From contig NZ_JIAW01000008.1 in the NCBI RefSeq assembly GCF_000620625.1, positions 209,671-273,670 on the forward strand: a DNA stretch of 64,000 nt, read 5' to 3'. Positions 15,982 to 23,811 of the stretch are shown one piece after another. This stretch comes from Mycobacterium sp. URHB0044 (GTDB lineage: Bacteria > Actinomycetota > Actinomycetes > Mycobacteriales > Mycobacteriaceae). The translations under genes and the position numbers were made by a program. How positions within the stretch are numbered: the first letter of the stretch is position 1; each line of letters opens with the position of its first letter. The notes beneath the pieces are model-generated. The model did not search any database, was not told the origin of the DNA, and worked only from the letters and a program-made list of their open reading frames with translations.

Positions 15982-18046
15982 CGTCCGGGCCGTCCTCCAA
16001 CAGCCGGCGGAACCCGTCCTCGTCGAGCACCGGGACGCCGAGTTCGATCGCCTTGTCGTACTTGGACCCCGGTGCATCGCCCGCGACGACGTAGGCGGTC
16101 TTCTTGGACACCGAGCCGGCAGCCTTGCCGCCCCGCGCGAGGATGGCCTCCTTGGCCTCATCGCGGGAGAAACCGGTCAGTGACCCGGTGACGACGATCG
16201 ACATGCCCTCCAGCGTGCGTTCGATGCTCGCGTCGCGCTCGTCGGCCATGCGCACCCCCGCCGCGCGCCACTTGTCGACGATCGCGCGGTGCCAGTCGAC
16301 CGTGAACCACTCGACGACCGCCGCGGCGATGGTGGGCCCAACGCCCTCCACGGCGGCCAACTGCTCCTCCGATGCGGCCTCGATCGCCTCGAGACTGCCG
16401 AACTCTCCTGCCAGCGCGCGCGCCGCGGTGGGCCCGACGTGGCGGATGGACAACGCCACCAGCACTCGCCACAACGCCTGCTGCTTGGCCTTGCCCAGGT
16501 TGGCCAGCAGACGCTTGCCGTTCGCGGACAGCTCGCCCTTCTGCGTCGTGAACAACGTCGTGCGAAGCAGGTCCTCCTCGGTGAGCGTGAACAGGTCGCC
16601 CTCGTCGGTGATGACGCCGGCTTGCAGTAGCGCGGTGCCTGCCTCGTAGCCCAGCCCCTCGATGTCGAAGGCGCCCCGGCCGGCGACGTGGAACACCCGC
16701 TCCCGCAGCTGCGCCGGGCAGCTCCGTGAGTTCGGGCAGCGGATGTCGGCGTCGCCCTCCTTGGCCGGCGCCAGCGTGGTGCCGCACTCGGGACACGCTG
16801 TCGGCATGACGAATTCGCGTTCGGACCCGTCGCGCAGGTCGACGACCGGGCCGAGCACCTCGGGGATGACGTCGCCGGCCTTGCGGATGACGACGGTGTC
16901 ACCGATCAGCACACCCTTGCGCCGGACCTCGGATGCGTTGTGCAACGTCGCGAGGCCCACCGTGGAACCGGCGATCTTGACCGGCTCCATGTAGGCGAAC
17001 GGGGTGACCCGCCCGGTTCGGCCGACGTTGACCCGGATGTCGAGGAGCTTGGTGGTGGCCTCCTCCGGCGGGTACTTGTAGGCGATCGCCCACCGCGGGG
17101 CGCGCGACGTGGCCCCGAGCCTGCGCTGCAGCGCGACGTCGTCGACCTTGACCACCAGACCGTCGATCTCGTGTTCGACGTCGTGCCGGTGTTCGCCCCA
17201 GTACGTCACCCGCTCGGCCACCGCCCCGACGCCCTTGACCCGTGTGGTGTGGTCGGACACCGGCAGTCCCCACGCCTTGAGCGCGAGGTAGGCGTCGTGC
17301 AGGCTGGCCGGCCGGAAACCCTCCATGTGGCCGAGCCCGTGGCAGATCATCCGCAGCCTGCGGCGCGCCGTCACCGCCGGATTCTTCTGCCGCAGCGACC
17401 CGGCCGCGCTGTTGCGCGGATTGGCGAACGGCGCCTTGCCCTCCGCGACGAGGCCGGCGTTGAGGTCCTCGAAGTCGGCGACCCGGAAGAACACCTCGCC
17501 GCGCACCTCGAGCACCGCGGGCACCGGGTATTGGTCGCTGTGCGTCAAGCGCTCCGGGACGTCGTCGATGGTGCGGGCGTTGAGCGTGACGTCCTCGCCC
17601 GTGCGCCCGTCACCGCGCGTGGCGGCGCGCACCAGCTTGCCGTCGCGGTACACCAGCGCCAGCGCGACGCCGTCGATCTTCAGCTCGCACAGGAACTCCG
17701 GATCGTCGCCGACCTCGCCGGTGAGCCGCGCCGCCCATGCCAGCAGTTCGTCCGCGGTGAACACGTTGTCCAGCGACAACATCCGTTCCAGATGGTCGGC
17801 GGAGGTGAAGTCGGTGGCGAAACCCGCACCACCGACGAGCTGCGTCGGCGAATCGGGCGTACGCAGTTCGGGGTGCTGTTCCTCCAGCGCCGCGAGCTCG
17901 CGGAGCAGTTTGTCGAAGTCGGCGTCGGAGATGACCGGCGCATCCTTGACGTAGTAGCGGAATTGGTGGCCCCGGACCTCGTCGGCCAGCCTCTGCCACT
18001 CACGCCGGACGTCCGGCGCGACGGGGTCGATGTCGGGTGAGCTCAC
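15971..18046 (-). CDS. ligA: NAD-dependent DNA ligase
   Basis: Seals nicks during replication and repair, using NAD+. 691 residues, the same length as M. tuberculosis LigA. The adenylated lysine is K123 in ELKIDGVAL. The NAD-binding Ia domain precedes it, with the conserved YYVKDAPVISDADFD. The OB fold follows, then a four-cysteine zinc finger (CPECGT through CPAQ), helix-hairpin-helix repeats (AAVEGVGPTIAAAVVEW), and a C-terminal BRCT domain (about residues 605-691). It converges on the ACT gene with a short overlap. Confidence 0.98.
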   Translation of the reverse strand: MSSPDIDPVAPDVRREWQRLADEVRGHQFRYYVKDAPVISDADFDKLLRELAALEEQHPELRTPDSPTQLVGGAGFATDFTSADHLERMLSLDNVFTADELLAWAARLTGEVGDDPEFLCELKIDGVALALVYRDGKLVRAATRGDGRTGEDVTLNARTIDDVPERLTHSDQYPVPAVLEVRGEVFFRVADFEDLNAGLVAEGKAPFANPRNSAAGSLRQKNPAVTARRRLRMICHGLGHMEGFRPASLHDAYLALKAWGLPVSDHTTRVKGVGAVAERVTYWGEHRHDVEHEIDGLVVKVDDVALQRRLGATSRAPRWAIAYKYPPEEATTKLLDIRVNVGRTGRVTPFAYMEPVKIAGSTVGLATLHNASEVRRKGVLIGDTVVIRKAGDVIPEVLGPVVDLRDGSEREFVMPTACPECGTTLAPAKEGDADIRCPNSRSCPAQLRERVFHVAGRGAFDIEGLGYEAGTALLQAGVITDEGDLFTLTEEDLLRTTLFTTQKGELSANGKRLLANLGKAKQQALWRVLVALSIRHVGPTAARALAGEFGSLEAIEAASEEQLAAVEGVGPTIAAAVVEWFTVDWHRAIVDKWRAAGVRMADERDASIERTLEGMSIVVTGSLTGFSRDEAKEAILARGGKAAGSVSKKTAYVVAGDAPGSKYDKAIELGVPVLDEDGFRRLLEDGPDVSE

Positions 18047-18099
18047 CTTGGCAGGCTAACCGAGCGGGCCGACACCGCTAAGGCGTGGACACGCCGCCA

Positions 18100-18105
18100 T
18101 ACACT
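18100..18105 (+). promoter_or_regulatory. -10 box of the MmcQ/YjbR-like gene, leaderless
   Basis: TACACT is followed by exactly six bases before GTG 18112, so the predicted mRNA begins with the start codon. This spacing was used to choose GTG over the upstream ATG at 18085, which would lie inside the promoter. Confidence 0.65.
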
Positions 18106-18111
18106 GCCTGC

Positions 18112-18516
18112 GTGCCGCACCCGATCATGTTCCGCGACGACGATCTCGGCCTGGCCAAAGTGCGTCGCATCGCCCTCGGCTTTCCCGGGGCCTTCGAGAA
18201 GGTGTCGTGGGGCAGACCGGTCTTCTGCGCACCCAAGATGTTCGTGATGTACGGCGGAAGCGCGAAGACGCCGGGACAACCCGGCGAGTACACGCCATAT
18301 CCGCATTCGGTCCTGGTCAAGGTCGACGAGAGCGACCGCAAGGCGTTCGACCAAGACAGCCGGTTCTACTACCCGGCTTACATGGGACCGTCGGGCTGGC
18401 TTGGGCTGGACTTCACCGCGGCGAAGGTCGACTGGAACGAAGTGCGCGAGCTGGTCGACGCGTCGTACCGGCTCGTCGCACCCAAGAAGCTGATCAAACA
18501 ACTCGACCAAGGTTGA
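18112..18516 (+). CDS. MmcQ/YjbR family DNA-binding-like protein
   Basis: 134 residues. It has the YjbR/MmcQ (CyaY-like fold) features: LAKVRRIALGFPGAFEKVSWGRPVF near the N-terminus, a central lysine-containing strand, YYPAYMGPSGWLGLDF, and a C-terminal DASYRLVAPKKLIKQL helix. The fold is a double-wing DNA-binding-like domain of unknown role. The start is set by the leaderless promoter. Downstream, the CoA ligase gene starts 34 bases later on the same strand, so they may be co-transcribed. Confidence 0.8.
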   Translation: MPHPIMFRDDDLGLAKVRRIALGFPGAFEKVSWGRPVFCAPKMFVMYGGSAKTPGQPGEYTPYPHSVLVKVDESDRKAFDQDSRFYYPAYMGPSGWLGLDFTAAKVDWNEVRELVDASYRLVAPKKLIKQLDQG

Positions 18517-18550
18517 CCCCCGACCGGCGACGCATGGTTCGATCGGGCCC

Positions 18551-20158
18551 ATGAGCTTCGCGAGCCCCTTCCCAGAAGTCGACATCCCCTCCACGAGCGT
18601 TTACGAGTTCCTGTTCGGCGGCATCGAGGACGCCGACCTCGACCGGGTAGCGCTCATCGATGCGAAGTCCGGCAGGGAGACCACCTACCGCGAGTTGATC
18701 GGCCGCATCGACGCGTTCGCGGGAGCGCTCGCCGGCCGCGGCATCGGCGTCGGTGATGTCGTCGGACTGTTGTCGCCGAACAGTTCTGGCTTTGCCGTTG
18801 CCTTTCACGGCATCCTGCGGTCGGGTGCGACGGCCACCACCATCAACGCGCTGTTCACCGCGAAGGACATCGCCAAGCAGCTGACGGATTCGCACGCCAA
18901 GATGCTGGTGACCGTCACACCGCTACTGGCCCAGGCTGAAGCGGCAGCCACTGCGGTGGGATTGGCCGACGAAGACCTCGTCGTCCTGGACGGTGAGGGG
19001 CGGGACGCCACGGGTCATCCCAACGCCGCCGAACTCATGGCGCCGGGATCGCCTGCGCCCGAAGTGAACTTCGCCCCGTCCTCGCATCTGGCGGCGCTGC
19101 CGTACAGCTCCGGCACGACCGCCAATCCCAAGGGCGTCATGCTGACGCACCGCAACCTGGTGGCCAACGTGGCGCAGATCCGGCCGCTGCACGGGATGGT
19201 CGCCGACGACGCGATTCTGGCGGTGCTGCCGTTCTTTCACATCTACGGCATGACGGTACTGCTCAACGCCGCCCTGCACGCGCGGGCTCGGCTGGTGATC
19301 ATGCCGAGCTTCGATCTCGGCGAGTTCCTCGGCAACATTGCGAACCACCGGTGCACCATCGCCTTCATCGCGCCTCCGGTCGCGGTGGCGCTGGCCAAAC
19401 ACCCGCTCATCGATTCGTACGACCTCTCGTCGCTCAACACCGTCATGTCGGGCGCCGCACCATTGGACGCCGAACTCGGCCACGCGGTCGCCGAGCGACT
19501 GGGCTGCCGCGTCGTGCAGGGCTACGGAATGAGCGAGTTGAGTCCGGTCAGTCACATCACGCCGTTCGACGGCGGGCAGTCCAACATGGGCACCATCGCC
19601 CCGCTGAGTTCGGTCGGTTGGACCGTTTCCAATGCAGCCTCGAAGCTCATCGATCCCGAGACGGGTGACGAAATCGCCATTCCCGCAGAGGGTCTCAGCG
19701 AAACCGGGGAGCTGTGGTTCAAGGGCCCCAACGTGATGGCCGGGTATCTCGGCAATGAGCAGGCCACCAAGGAAACCATCGACGGCGAAGGCTGGCTGCA
19801 CACCGGCGATCTGGCCCGGGTCGACTCGAGCGGCTGCGTCTACATCGTCGACCGGCTCAAGGAACTGATCAAGTACAAGGGCTACCAGGTGCCGCCCGCC
19901 GAACTCGAGGCCGTGCTGCTGAGCCACCCCGGGATTGCCGACGCCGCAGTGATCGGCGTGAACGACGCCGAAGGCGAAGAAGTGCCAAAGGCGTTCGTGG
20001 TCAAGCAGGCTGGCGCCGAACTCGGGGAGGCCGAGGTAATGGAGTTCGTCGCCGGTCAGGTCGCACCGTACAAGAAGGTCCGGCAGGTGGAGTTCATCGA
20101 GGCGATCCCGAAGTCGGCCTCGGGCAAGATCCTCCGGAAGGACCTGCGACCGGCCTAA
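18551..20158 (+). CDS. Acyl/aryl-CoA ligase of the 4-coumarate-CoA ligase type
   Basis: 535 residues of the adenylate-forming (ANL) superfamily, activating a carboxylic acid to its CoA thioester via an acyl-AMP. It shows the P-loop YSSGTTANPKGVMLTHRNL, the FFHIYGM segment, the A5 motif GYGMSELSPVS, TGDLARVDSSG, the hinge DRLKELIKYKGYQVPPAELE, and the catalytic Lys in SGKILRKDL. The spacing resembles plant 4CL and mycobacterial FadD proteins. Whether it takes aromatic or fatty acids cannot be told. It is not in the remembered M. tuberculosis order here. Its stop overlaps a convergent gene. Confidence 0.88.
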   Translation: MSFASPFPEVDIPSTSVYEFLFGGIEDADLDRVALIDAKSGRETTYRELIGRIDAFAGALAGRGIGVGDVVGLLSPNSSGFAVAFHGILRSGATATTINALFTAKDIAKQLTDSHAKMLVTVTPLLAQAEAAATAVGLADEDLVVLDGEGRDATGHPNAAELMAPGSPAPEVNFAPSSHLAALPYSSGTTANPKGVMLTHRNLVANVAQIRPLHGMVADDAILAVLPFFHIYGMTVLLNAALHARARLVIMPSFDLGEFLGNIANHRCTIAFIAPPVAVALAKHPLIDSYDLSSLNTVMSGAAPLDAELGHAVAERLGCRVVQGYGMSELSPVSHITPFDGGQSNMGTIAPLSSVGWTVSNAASKLIDPETGDEIAIPAEGLSETGELWFKGPNVMAGYLGNEQATKETIDGEGWLHTGDLARVDSSGCVYIVDRLKELIKYKGYQVPPAELEAVLLSHPGIADAAVIGVNDAEGEEVPKAFVVKQAGAELGEAEVMEFVAGQVAPYKKVRQVEFIEAIPKSASGKILRKDLRPA

Positions 20159-20931
20159 CGCCGAACCAGTTGCGCCGCAGCCTTGCTCGCCCGCGCCTGA
20201 CGGAATCCGAGCCAAGCTCCGGCGAGGGGGGCGAGGACCAGCCCCGCAAGGCCGAACAGCACACCACCGGGCTGGTACGGCGCGGCGGCCGCCCACAGCG
20301 ACGACACGGCGCGTTGCAGCATCGGCTCCTCGAGCCGGACGGTCGGCGGCGGTGCGGGCGCTGGCGGCGGCGGGGCCGGGGCGGGTGTCTCCACGGGAGC
20401 GGCCGGCGAGGGCGCCTCCCTTGGCTGGCCCGAGAGGATGCCGGGCGAGCGGCCGTTGCCGACAGTCACCCGCGGTTGGGTGAACGACGAGCCGATGGAA
20501 CCGGTGACCGCGGCACCGCCCGATCCGCCCCCTCCGTCGGCGGCGGGAGGCGCAGCCTGGTCCCCGGGCTGTGTCGCCGCGGACGCCCCCCGGGAAGTCG
20601 ACGGTTGCCGGAAGACCGGCGTCGACCGGTCAGTCGGGGACGATCGGTTGTTTTCGGGGCTGCGTTGGTTACCGAAGGTGGGCGTCGGATCGGACGCGGC
20701 AACGCGGCCTGCGTCGCTGTCGCCACCCCGCCCGTCGGTACGGTCGACGTCGAACCTGCCGCCCCGACCTCGCTGCTGGTCGTAGCCGTCGTCGTTGCCG
20801 CGGTGGGAGCCGTTTCCGTGCCGCGAGTGGCCCGGATCAGCGGACACCACCGGGACGGTGCTGCCGGCGAACAGCACGAAGGCCGCGATCGCCCCGGCAC
20901 CCGCGGCGACGCGAACGTTCGTTCGGCCCAT
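20155..20931 (-). CDS. Proline-rich exported protein with a C-terminal membrane anchor
   Basis: 258 residues, family not recognised. A signal peptide (residues 1 to about 31, ending VVSA before DPGH) precedes a long low-complexity region. That region is first rich in Arg/Gly/Asp, then in Ser/Thr, then in Pro/Ala (PAPAPPPPAPAPPP). A hydrophobic helix (GGVLFGLAGLVLAPLAGAWLGF) and a basic tail RQARASKAAAQLVRR end it, consistent with a cell-surface protein anchored by one helix with a cytoplasmic tail. ATG 20929-20931 has GGGGAGGGA just upstream; the longer frame to 21003 is unlikely. It follows the MetE-like gene by 78 bases on the same strand. Confidence 0.7.
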   Translation of the reverse strand: MGRTNVRVAAGAGAIAAFVLFAGSTVPVVSADPGHSRHGNGSHRGNDDGYDQQRGRGGRFDVDRTDGRGGDSDAGRVAASDPTPTFGNQRSPENNRSSPTDRSTPVFRQPSTSRGASAATQPGDQAAPPAADGGGGSGGAAVTGSIGSSFTQPRVTVGNGRSPGILSGQPREAPSPAAPVETPAPAPPPPAPAPPPTVRLEEPMLQRAVSSLWAAAAPYQPGGVLFGLAGLVLAPLAGAWLGFRQARASKAAAQLVRR

Positions 20932-21009
20932 CGTCCCTCCCCGACCCAGTGGGAAACGGCTTATCGGGTCATTCTGACATGATCGTGCGCCGCGGGCGAT
21001 CACCCGTCC

Positions 21010-22020
21010 TCAGATTGCCGATGGATCGTCGGCAACCCCGTCGGCGACCTTCTGCGCCGACGCCAGCGCCAGGCGGGCCCATGTGGCGGTGGCGCCTGCC
21101 AATCCGCAGGCGGGCGTGATGCCGACGCGCTCGCGCAACACCGATCGCGGGAAGCCGAGGCGGTCGGTGATCGCGGCGGCGGACTTGGCGATCTCCTCGA
21201 TCGACGGCCGGTGCTCCGGGTCGACCGCAGGAACCACGCCGAGCATTGCGGTCCGGCCCGAGTCGATGAACTCCCCGAGGCCGTCGAGGTCGGCGGCCAC
21301 CAAGGTCGACACGTCGACGGAGATGGCATGAACGGTGCTGCGTTGCAATAACTTCCACGGCAGTTCGGACGCACAGCTGTGCAGCGCGACTTCGCCGCCG
21401 ACCGTCGCCACGCACTGGTCGAGCAACGCGATGGCCACCGCTTCGTCGACCGGGTGCACCGGCGAGAAGCTCGTCACACCCGTCAGCCGACCGGCCAGCG
21501 CGGCCGGGAGCAGAGGCTCGTCGAATTGGACGACGACGGCGGCCTCCAACCGGCGGGCGAGCTCGGCCCGGTGCGCGGCCGCGCCCTCTGCCAACGACCC
21601 GGTCAGGTCACGCACCGCGCCGGCATCGGTGATGGCACGGTGTCCGCCGGGAAGCTCGAGTTGGGCAGCCAGCGTGATGGGACCGGGTGCCTGCACCTTC
21701 ACCGTCCGCTCGCTGCCCCGCAGCCCGGCCTTCTCCCAGGCCTCCTCCAGGGCGTCGACGTCTTCGTCGAGCAGGCTGGCAGCACGCCGGGCCACCGCGC
21801 TGCGGCCGGTGGCGATGCGGTAACCGCGTGGCACGGTGTCGATGCCGATGTCGACGAGCAGCGCACCGCCGCGACCGATCATGTCGGCACCCACGCCGCG
21901 GGCAGGCAGCTCGACCAGATGGGTGACAGTGTGCAACTCCCCCACCACCACTTCTGCGGCCTCACGCGGAGACGAGCCGGGCCAGGATCCGATGCCGGTT
22001 GCCGCGGCGAAAATACTCAC
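21010..22020 (-). CDS. MetE-core-like protein (Rv3015c type)
   Basis: 336 residues, corresponding to only the C-terminal catalytic half of cobalamin-independent methionine synthase. Zinc-ligand equivalents are present: H214 and C216 in ALHSCASELPW, and C305 in ITPACGLAG. VQAPGPITLAAQLELP and FDEPLLPA are substrate-site segments of the family. Stand-alone core methionine synthases exist in bacteria that use other methyl donors, but methyl transfer to homocysteine by this protein is inference. GTG 22018-22020 starts it. It is divergent from lpqA, as in M. tuberculosis. Confidence 0.8.
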   Translation of the reverse strand: MSIFAAATGIGSWPGSSPREAAEVVVGELHTVTHLVELPARGVGADMIGRGGALLVDIGIDTVPRGYRIATGRSAVARRAASLLDEDVDALEEAWEKAGLRGSERTVKVQAPGPITLAAQLELPGGHRAITDAGAVRDLTGSLAEGAAAHRAELARRLEAAVVVQFDEPLLPAALAGRLTGVTSFSPVHPVDEAVAIALLDQCVATVGGEVALHSCASELPWKLLQRSTVHAISVDVSTLVAADLDGLGEFIDSGRTAMLGVVPAVDPEHRPSIEEIAKSAAAITDRLGFPRSVLRERVGITPACGLAGATATWARLALASAQKVADGVADDPSAI

Positions 22021-22054
22021 CGGCCAACAGTATTCGATGACCGTGTCCTCGCGT

Positions 22055-22060
22055 TACTCT
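22055..22060 (+). promoter_or_regulatory. -10 box of the LpqA-like gene
   Basis: TACTCT ends five bases before ATG 22066, consistent with a leaderless mRNA and supporting this start over the long upstream frame extension. Confidence 0.5.
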
Positions 22061-22065
22061 CAACC

Positions 22066-22719
22066 ATGCCCGCGTCGGCCAGGAAGCTGCTGGTGGGGTG
22101 GGCGGCGGCGTTGACGATGGCCGTCGCCGTCGCTTGCACGCACAGTGTCACGGGCAGCGCCGTCCGGTCGCCGCCGGGCATCGACGACGACTCGCAGTCG
22201 CCGGTCGACGTAGACGGCGTGCTGCTCGAGCAGGCGCAGATGCGGGCGATCACGGGCGCGGGCGACGACTTGACGGTGATCCCCAGCATGGACGGCAAGT
22301 TGCCGGTCGATATCGACCAGCTCGCCGAGGCCGTTCCGCCGCCGTGCCAGTGGTACTTCGCCGAGACCCACACGTTCGGTCCCGACGTCGAAGAGTTCCA
22401 CAAGACGAGTTATCAGGACCCACCCGATGGCGCGCTGATCTCCCAGGGCGCGGCCGCGTACCGCGACGCGGGAACCGCACGCCGCGCGTTCGACGGGCTC
22501 GTCGCCCTGGTGGACGGCTGCGATTCGACGGAGATGGGGGCGACGTTCGTCGGCGACTGGACCGCGACCGGCGACTCGGTGCAGACCCGTACGGGCAGCC
22601 AATGTGGGCGCGACTACCGGCTGAAGTCCGTCGTGCTCGTCGAGGTGACGTTCTGCGCGTTCCCCGAGTCGGTGCCCGACATCGTCCTGACCAACATCTT
22701 GGCCAAGGTGCCGGGCTAA
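22066..22719 (+). CDS. lpqA: LpqA-like lipoprotein with a PknH sensor-like domain
   Basis: 217 residues. The signal peptide ends in the lipobox VAVAC with Cys24, so it is predicted to be an exported lipoprotein. The mature part has PPPCQWYF, VDGCDST, SQCGRDY and VTFCAFPESV: four cysteines spaced as in the PknH extracellular sensor domain family, where they form two disulfides. The terminal ILAKVPG is also characteristic. M. tuberculosis lpqA (Rv3016) occupies this place. The ligand is unknown. Confidence 0.82.
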   Translation: MPASARKLLVGWAAALTMAVAVACTHSVTGSAVRSPPGIDDDSQSPVDVDGVLLEQAQMRAITGAGDDLTVIPSMDGKLPVDIDQLAEAVPPPCQWYFAETHTFGPDVEEFHKTSYQDPPDGALISQGAAAYRDAGTARRAFDGLVALVDGCDSTEMGATFVGDWTATGDSVQTRTGSQCGRDYRLKSVVLVEVTFCAFPESVPDIVLTNILAKVPG

Positions 22720-22751
22720 ACCTTTGCGGTACAGCCGAATTGACGTCACTT

Positions 22752-23330
22752 TCAGTCGGTGGCGAAGAATTCGCCGACGAGAAGGTCGAGGCGCTCCGAA
22801 TCGCGATCGGGACGCAGCCGTCCGCTCCGCGCGAGCGTGATCAATCCGTGCAGCGACGCCCAGAGCACTTCGGTACGGATGTCGACATCCCCGTCATCGG
22901 CGGTCGCCGCAACCACCGCACGGAGTTCGGCGAAGCCGGCCGACAACTGCTGCGGCGTTTCGGTGGTGGCGAAGTGCAACGTGGTCGTGCGGGTGAACAT
23001 TGCGTCGTACAGCGTCGGATTCCGCTGAGCGAAGTCGAAGTAGGCGTGCGCGACCCGCCGCAGTGCCAGCTCGGGCGTGTCGGCGCCAGACCGGGCCTGC
23101 GCCAACGCGGCCGTCAGTTCATCGAATCCGTCGATGGCCACCGCCGCAGCGATGTCGTCCATGCTCGAAAAGTGCTTGTAGAGCACGGGCTGGCTGTACT
23201 CGATCTCCTCCGACAGCCGCCGGGTCGTGACGGCATCCCACCCTTGCGCCTCGGCGAGCCTGCGCGCGGTGGTAACGATGAGACGGCGCTGGGCTTCTCT
23301 GTCGCGGGCGCGGCGCTGCTCGATGGCCAT
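22752..23330 (-). CDS. TetR family transcriptional regulator
   Basis: 192 residues. The N-terminal helix-turn-helix includes GWDAVTTRRLSEEIEYSQPVLYKHFSSMDDI (about residues 30-60). The C-terminal part has the WxxxHG pattern (WASLHGLITLA) of the WHG TetR ligand domain. The ATG lies five bases after TATGAT, so the mRNA is probably leaderless. A 31-bp palindrome overlaps that promoter, which suggests autorepression. Located just downstream of a small monooxygenase-like gene read in the same direction, which may be a target or simply a neighbour. Confidence 0.88.
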   Translation of the reverse strand: MAIEQRRARDREAQRRLIVTTARRLAEAQGWDAVTTRRLSEEIEYSQPVLYKHFSSMDDIAAAVAIDGFDELTAALAQARSGADTPELALRRVAHAYFDFAQRNPTLYDAMFTRTTTLHFATTETPQQLSAGFAELRAVVAATADDGDVDIRTEVLWASLHGLITLARSGRLRPDRDSERLDLLVGEFFATD

Positions 23331-23335
23331 ACTCG

Positions 23336-23369
23336 ATCATAGCACCGCTAGCGCACCTAGCGATGCTAT
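23336..23369 (-). promoter_or_regulatory. TetR promoter with overlapping palindromic operator
   Basis: TATGAT (minus strand, 23336-23341) is the likely -10. ATAGCACCGCTAG (23339-23351) and CTAGCGATGCTAT (23357-23369) form an inverted repeat with 12 of 13 positions matching and a five-base centre. The operator covers the upstream edge of the -10 box and also the TAG stop codon (23366-23368) of the upstream gene. Binding by the adjacent TetR is inferred. Confidence 0.7.
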
Positions 23370-23800
23370 TGAACAATCCAGCTCCGTGCGCGGCGGAGGG
23401 CATCAGACTTTTCGAACTGGTCCGCCGTCCACGTCGTGGATCGAACGGTTCCGCGACTGCCGTAGCGCTTCATGATGTCGATGTGATGGGGCAGGCCGAC
23501 GAACCGCTCCAAATCGGCTTCGCTCGCCCACACCGAGATGGAACCGCTGCGCGCCGTTGCGGGCAGCGACCACAACCACAGGCCGACAGCTCCGGGCATG
23601 GCATACCAGCCCATCCGCATGCGTAGACCGTTCGCGGCGATGCCGGGCAGCTCTCGTCGGCGAAACGCCTGGAAGTCCGTGACACTGACCACGACGGAGG
23701 CGTCACCGGGGTCATGAGGACCTGGCATCCACGGCGCGATCAGTGGGGCCACCGACGCGGCGGAGGTTGTGGTTGGTTGCATGCCTATCAGCGTGCTCAT
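23366..23800 (-). CDS. Small monooxygenase-like (dimeric alpha-beta barrel) protein
   Basis: 144 residues from ATG 23798-23800; ATG 23780-23782 would give 138. It contains VVVSVTDFQAFRRRELPGI, GAVGLWLWSLPATARSGSISVWAS and LPHHIDIMKRYGSRGTVRST. The pattern of a strand, a short helix with a late His/Arg, and no cofactor motif resembles small stress-responsive or antibiotic monooxygenase-like barrels, but no specific family is recognised. It is divergent from a MocR gene, whose -10 box touches this start codon, so the two promoters overlap. The stop lies within the TetR operator. Confidence 0.65.
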   Translation of the reverse strand: MSTLIGMQPTTTSAASVAPLIAPWMPGPHDPGDASVVVSVTDFQAFRRRELPGIAANGLRMRMGWYAMPGAVGLWLWSLPATARSGSISVWASEADLERFVGLPHHIDIMKRYGSRGTVRSTTWTADQFEKSDALRRARSWIVQ

Positions 23801-23805
23801 ACGAT
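23800..23805 (+). promoter_or_regulatory. -10 box of the MocR gene, leaderless
   Basis: TACGAT ends exactly six bases before GTG 23812. ATTGG (23804-23808) and CCAAT (23822-23826, again 23846-23850) flank the start and could be the regulator's own binding half-sites; that part is weak. Confidence 0.55.
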
Positions 23806-23811
23806 TGGTTC

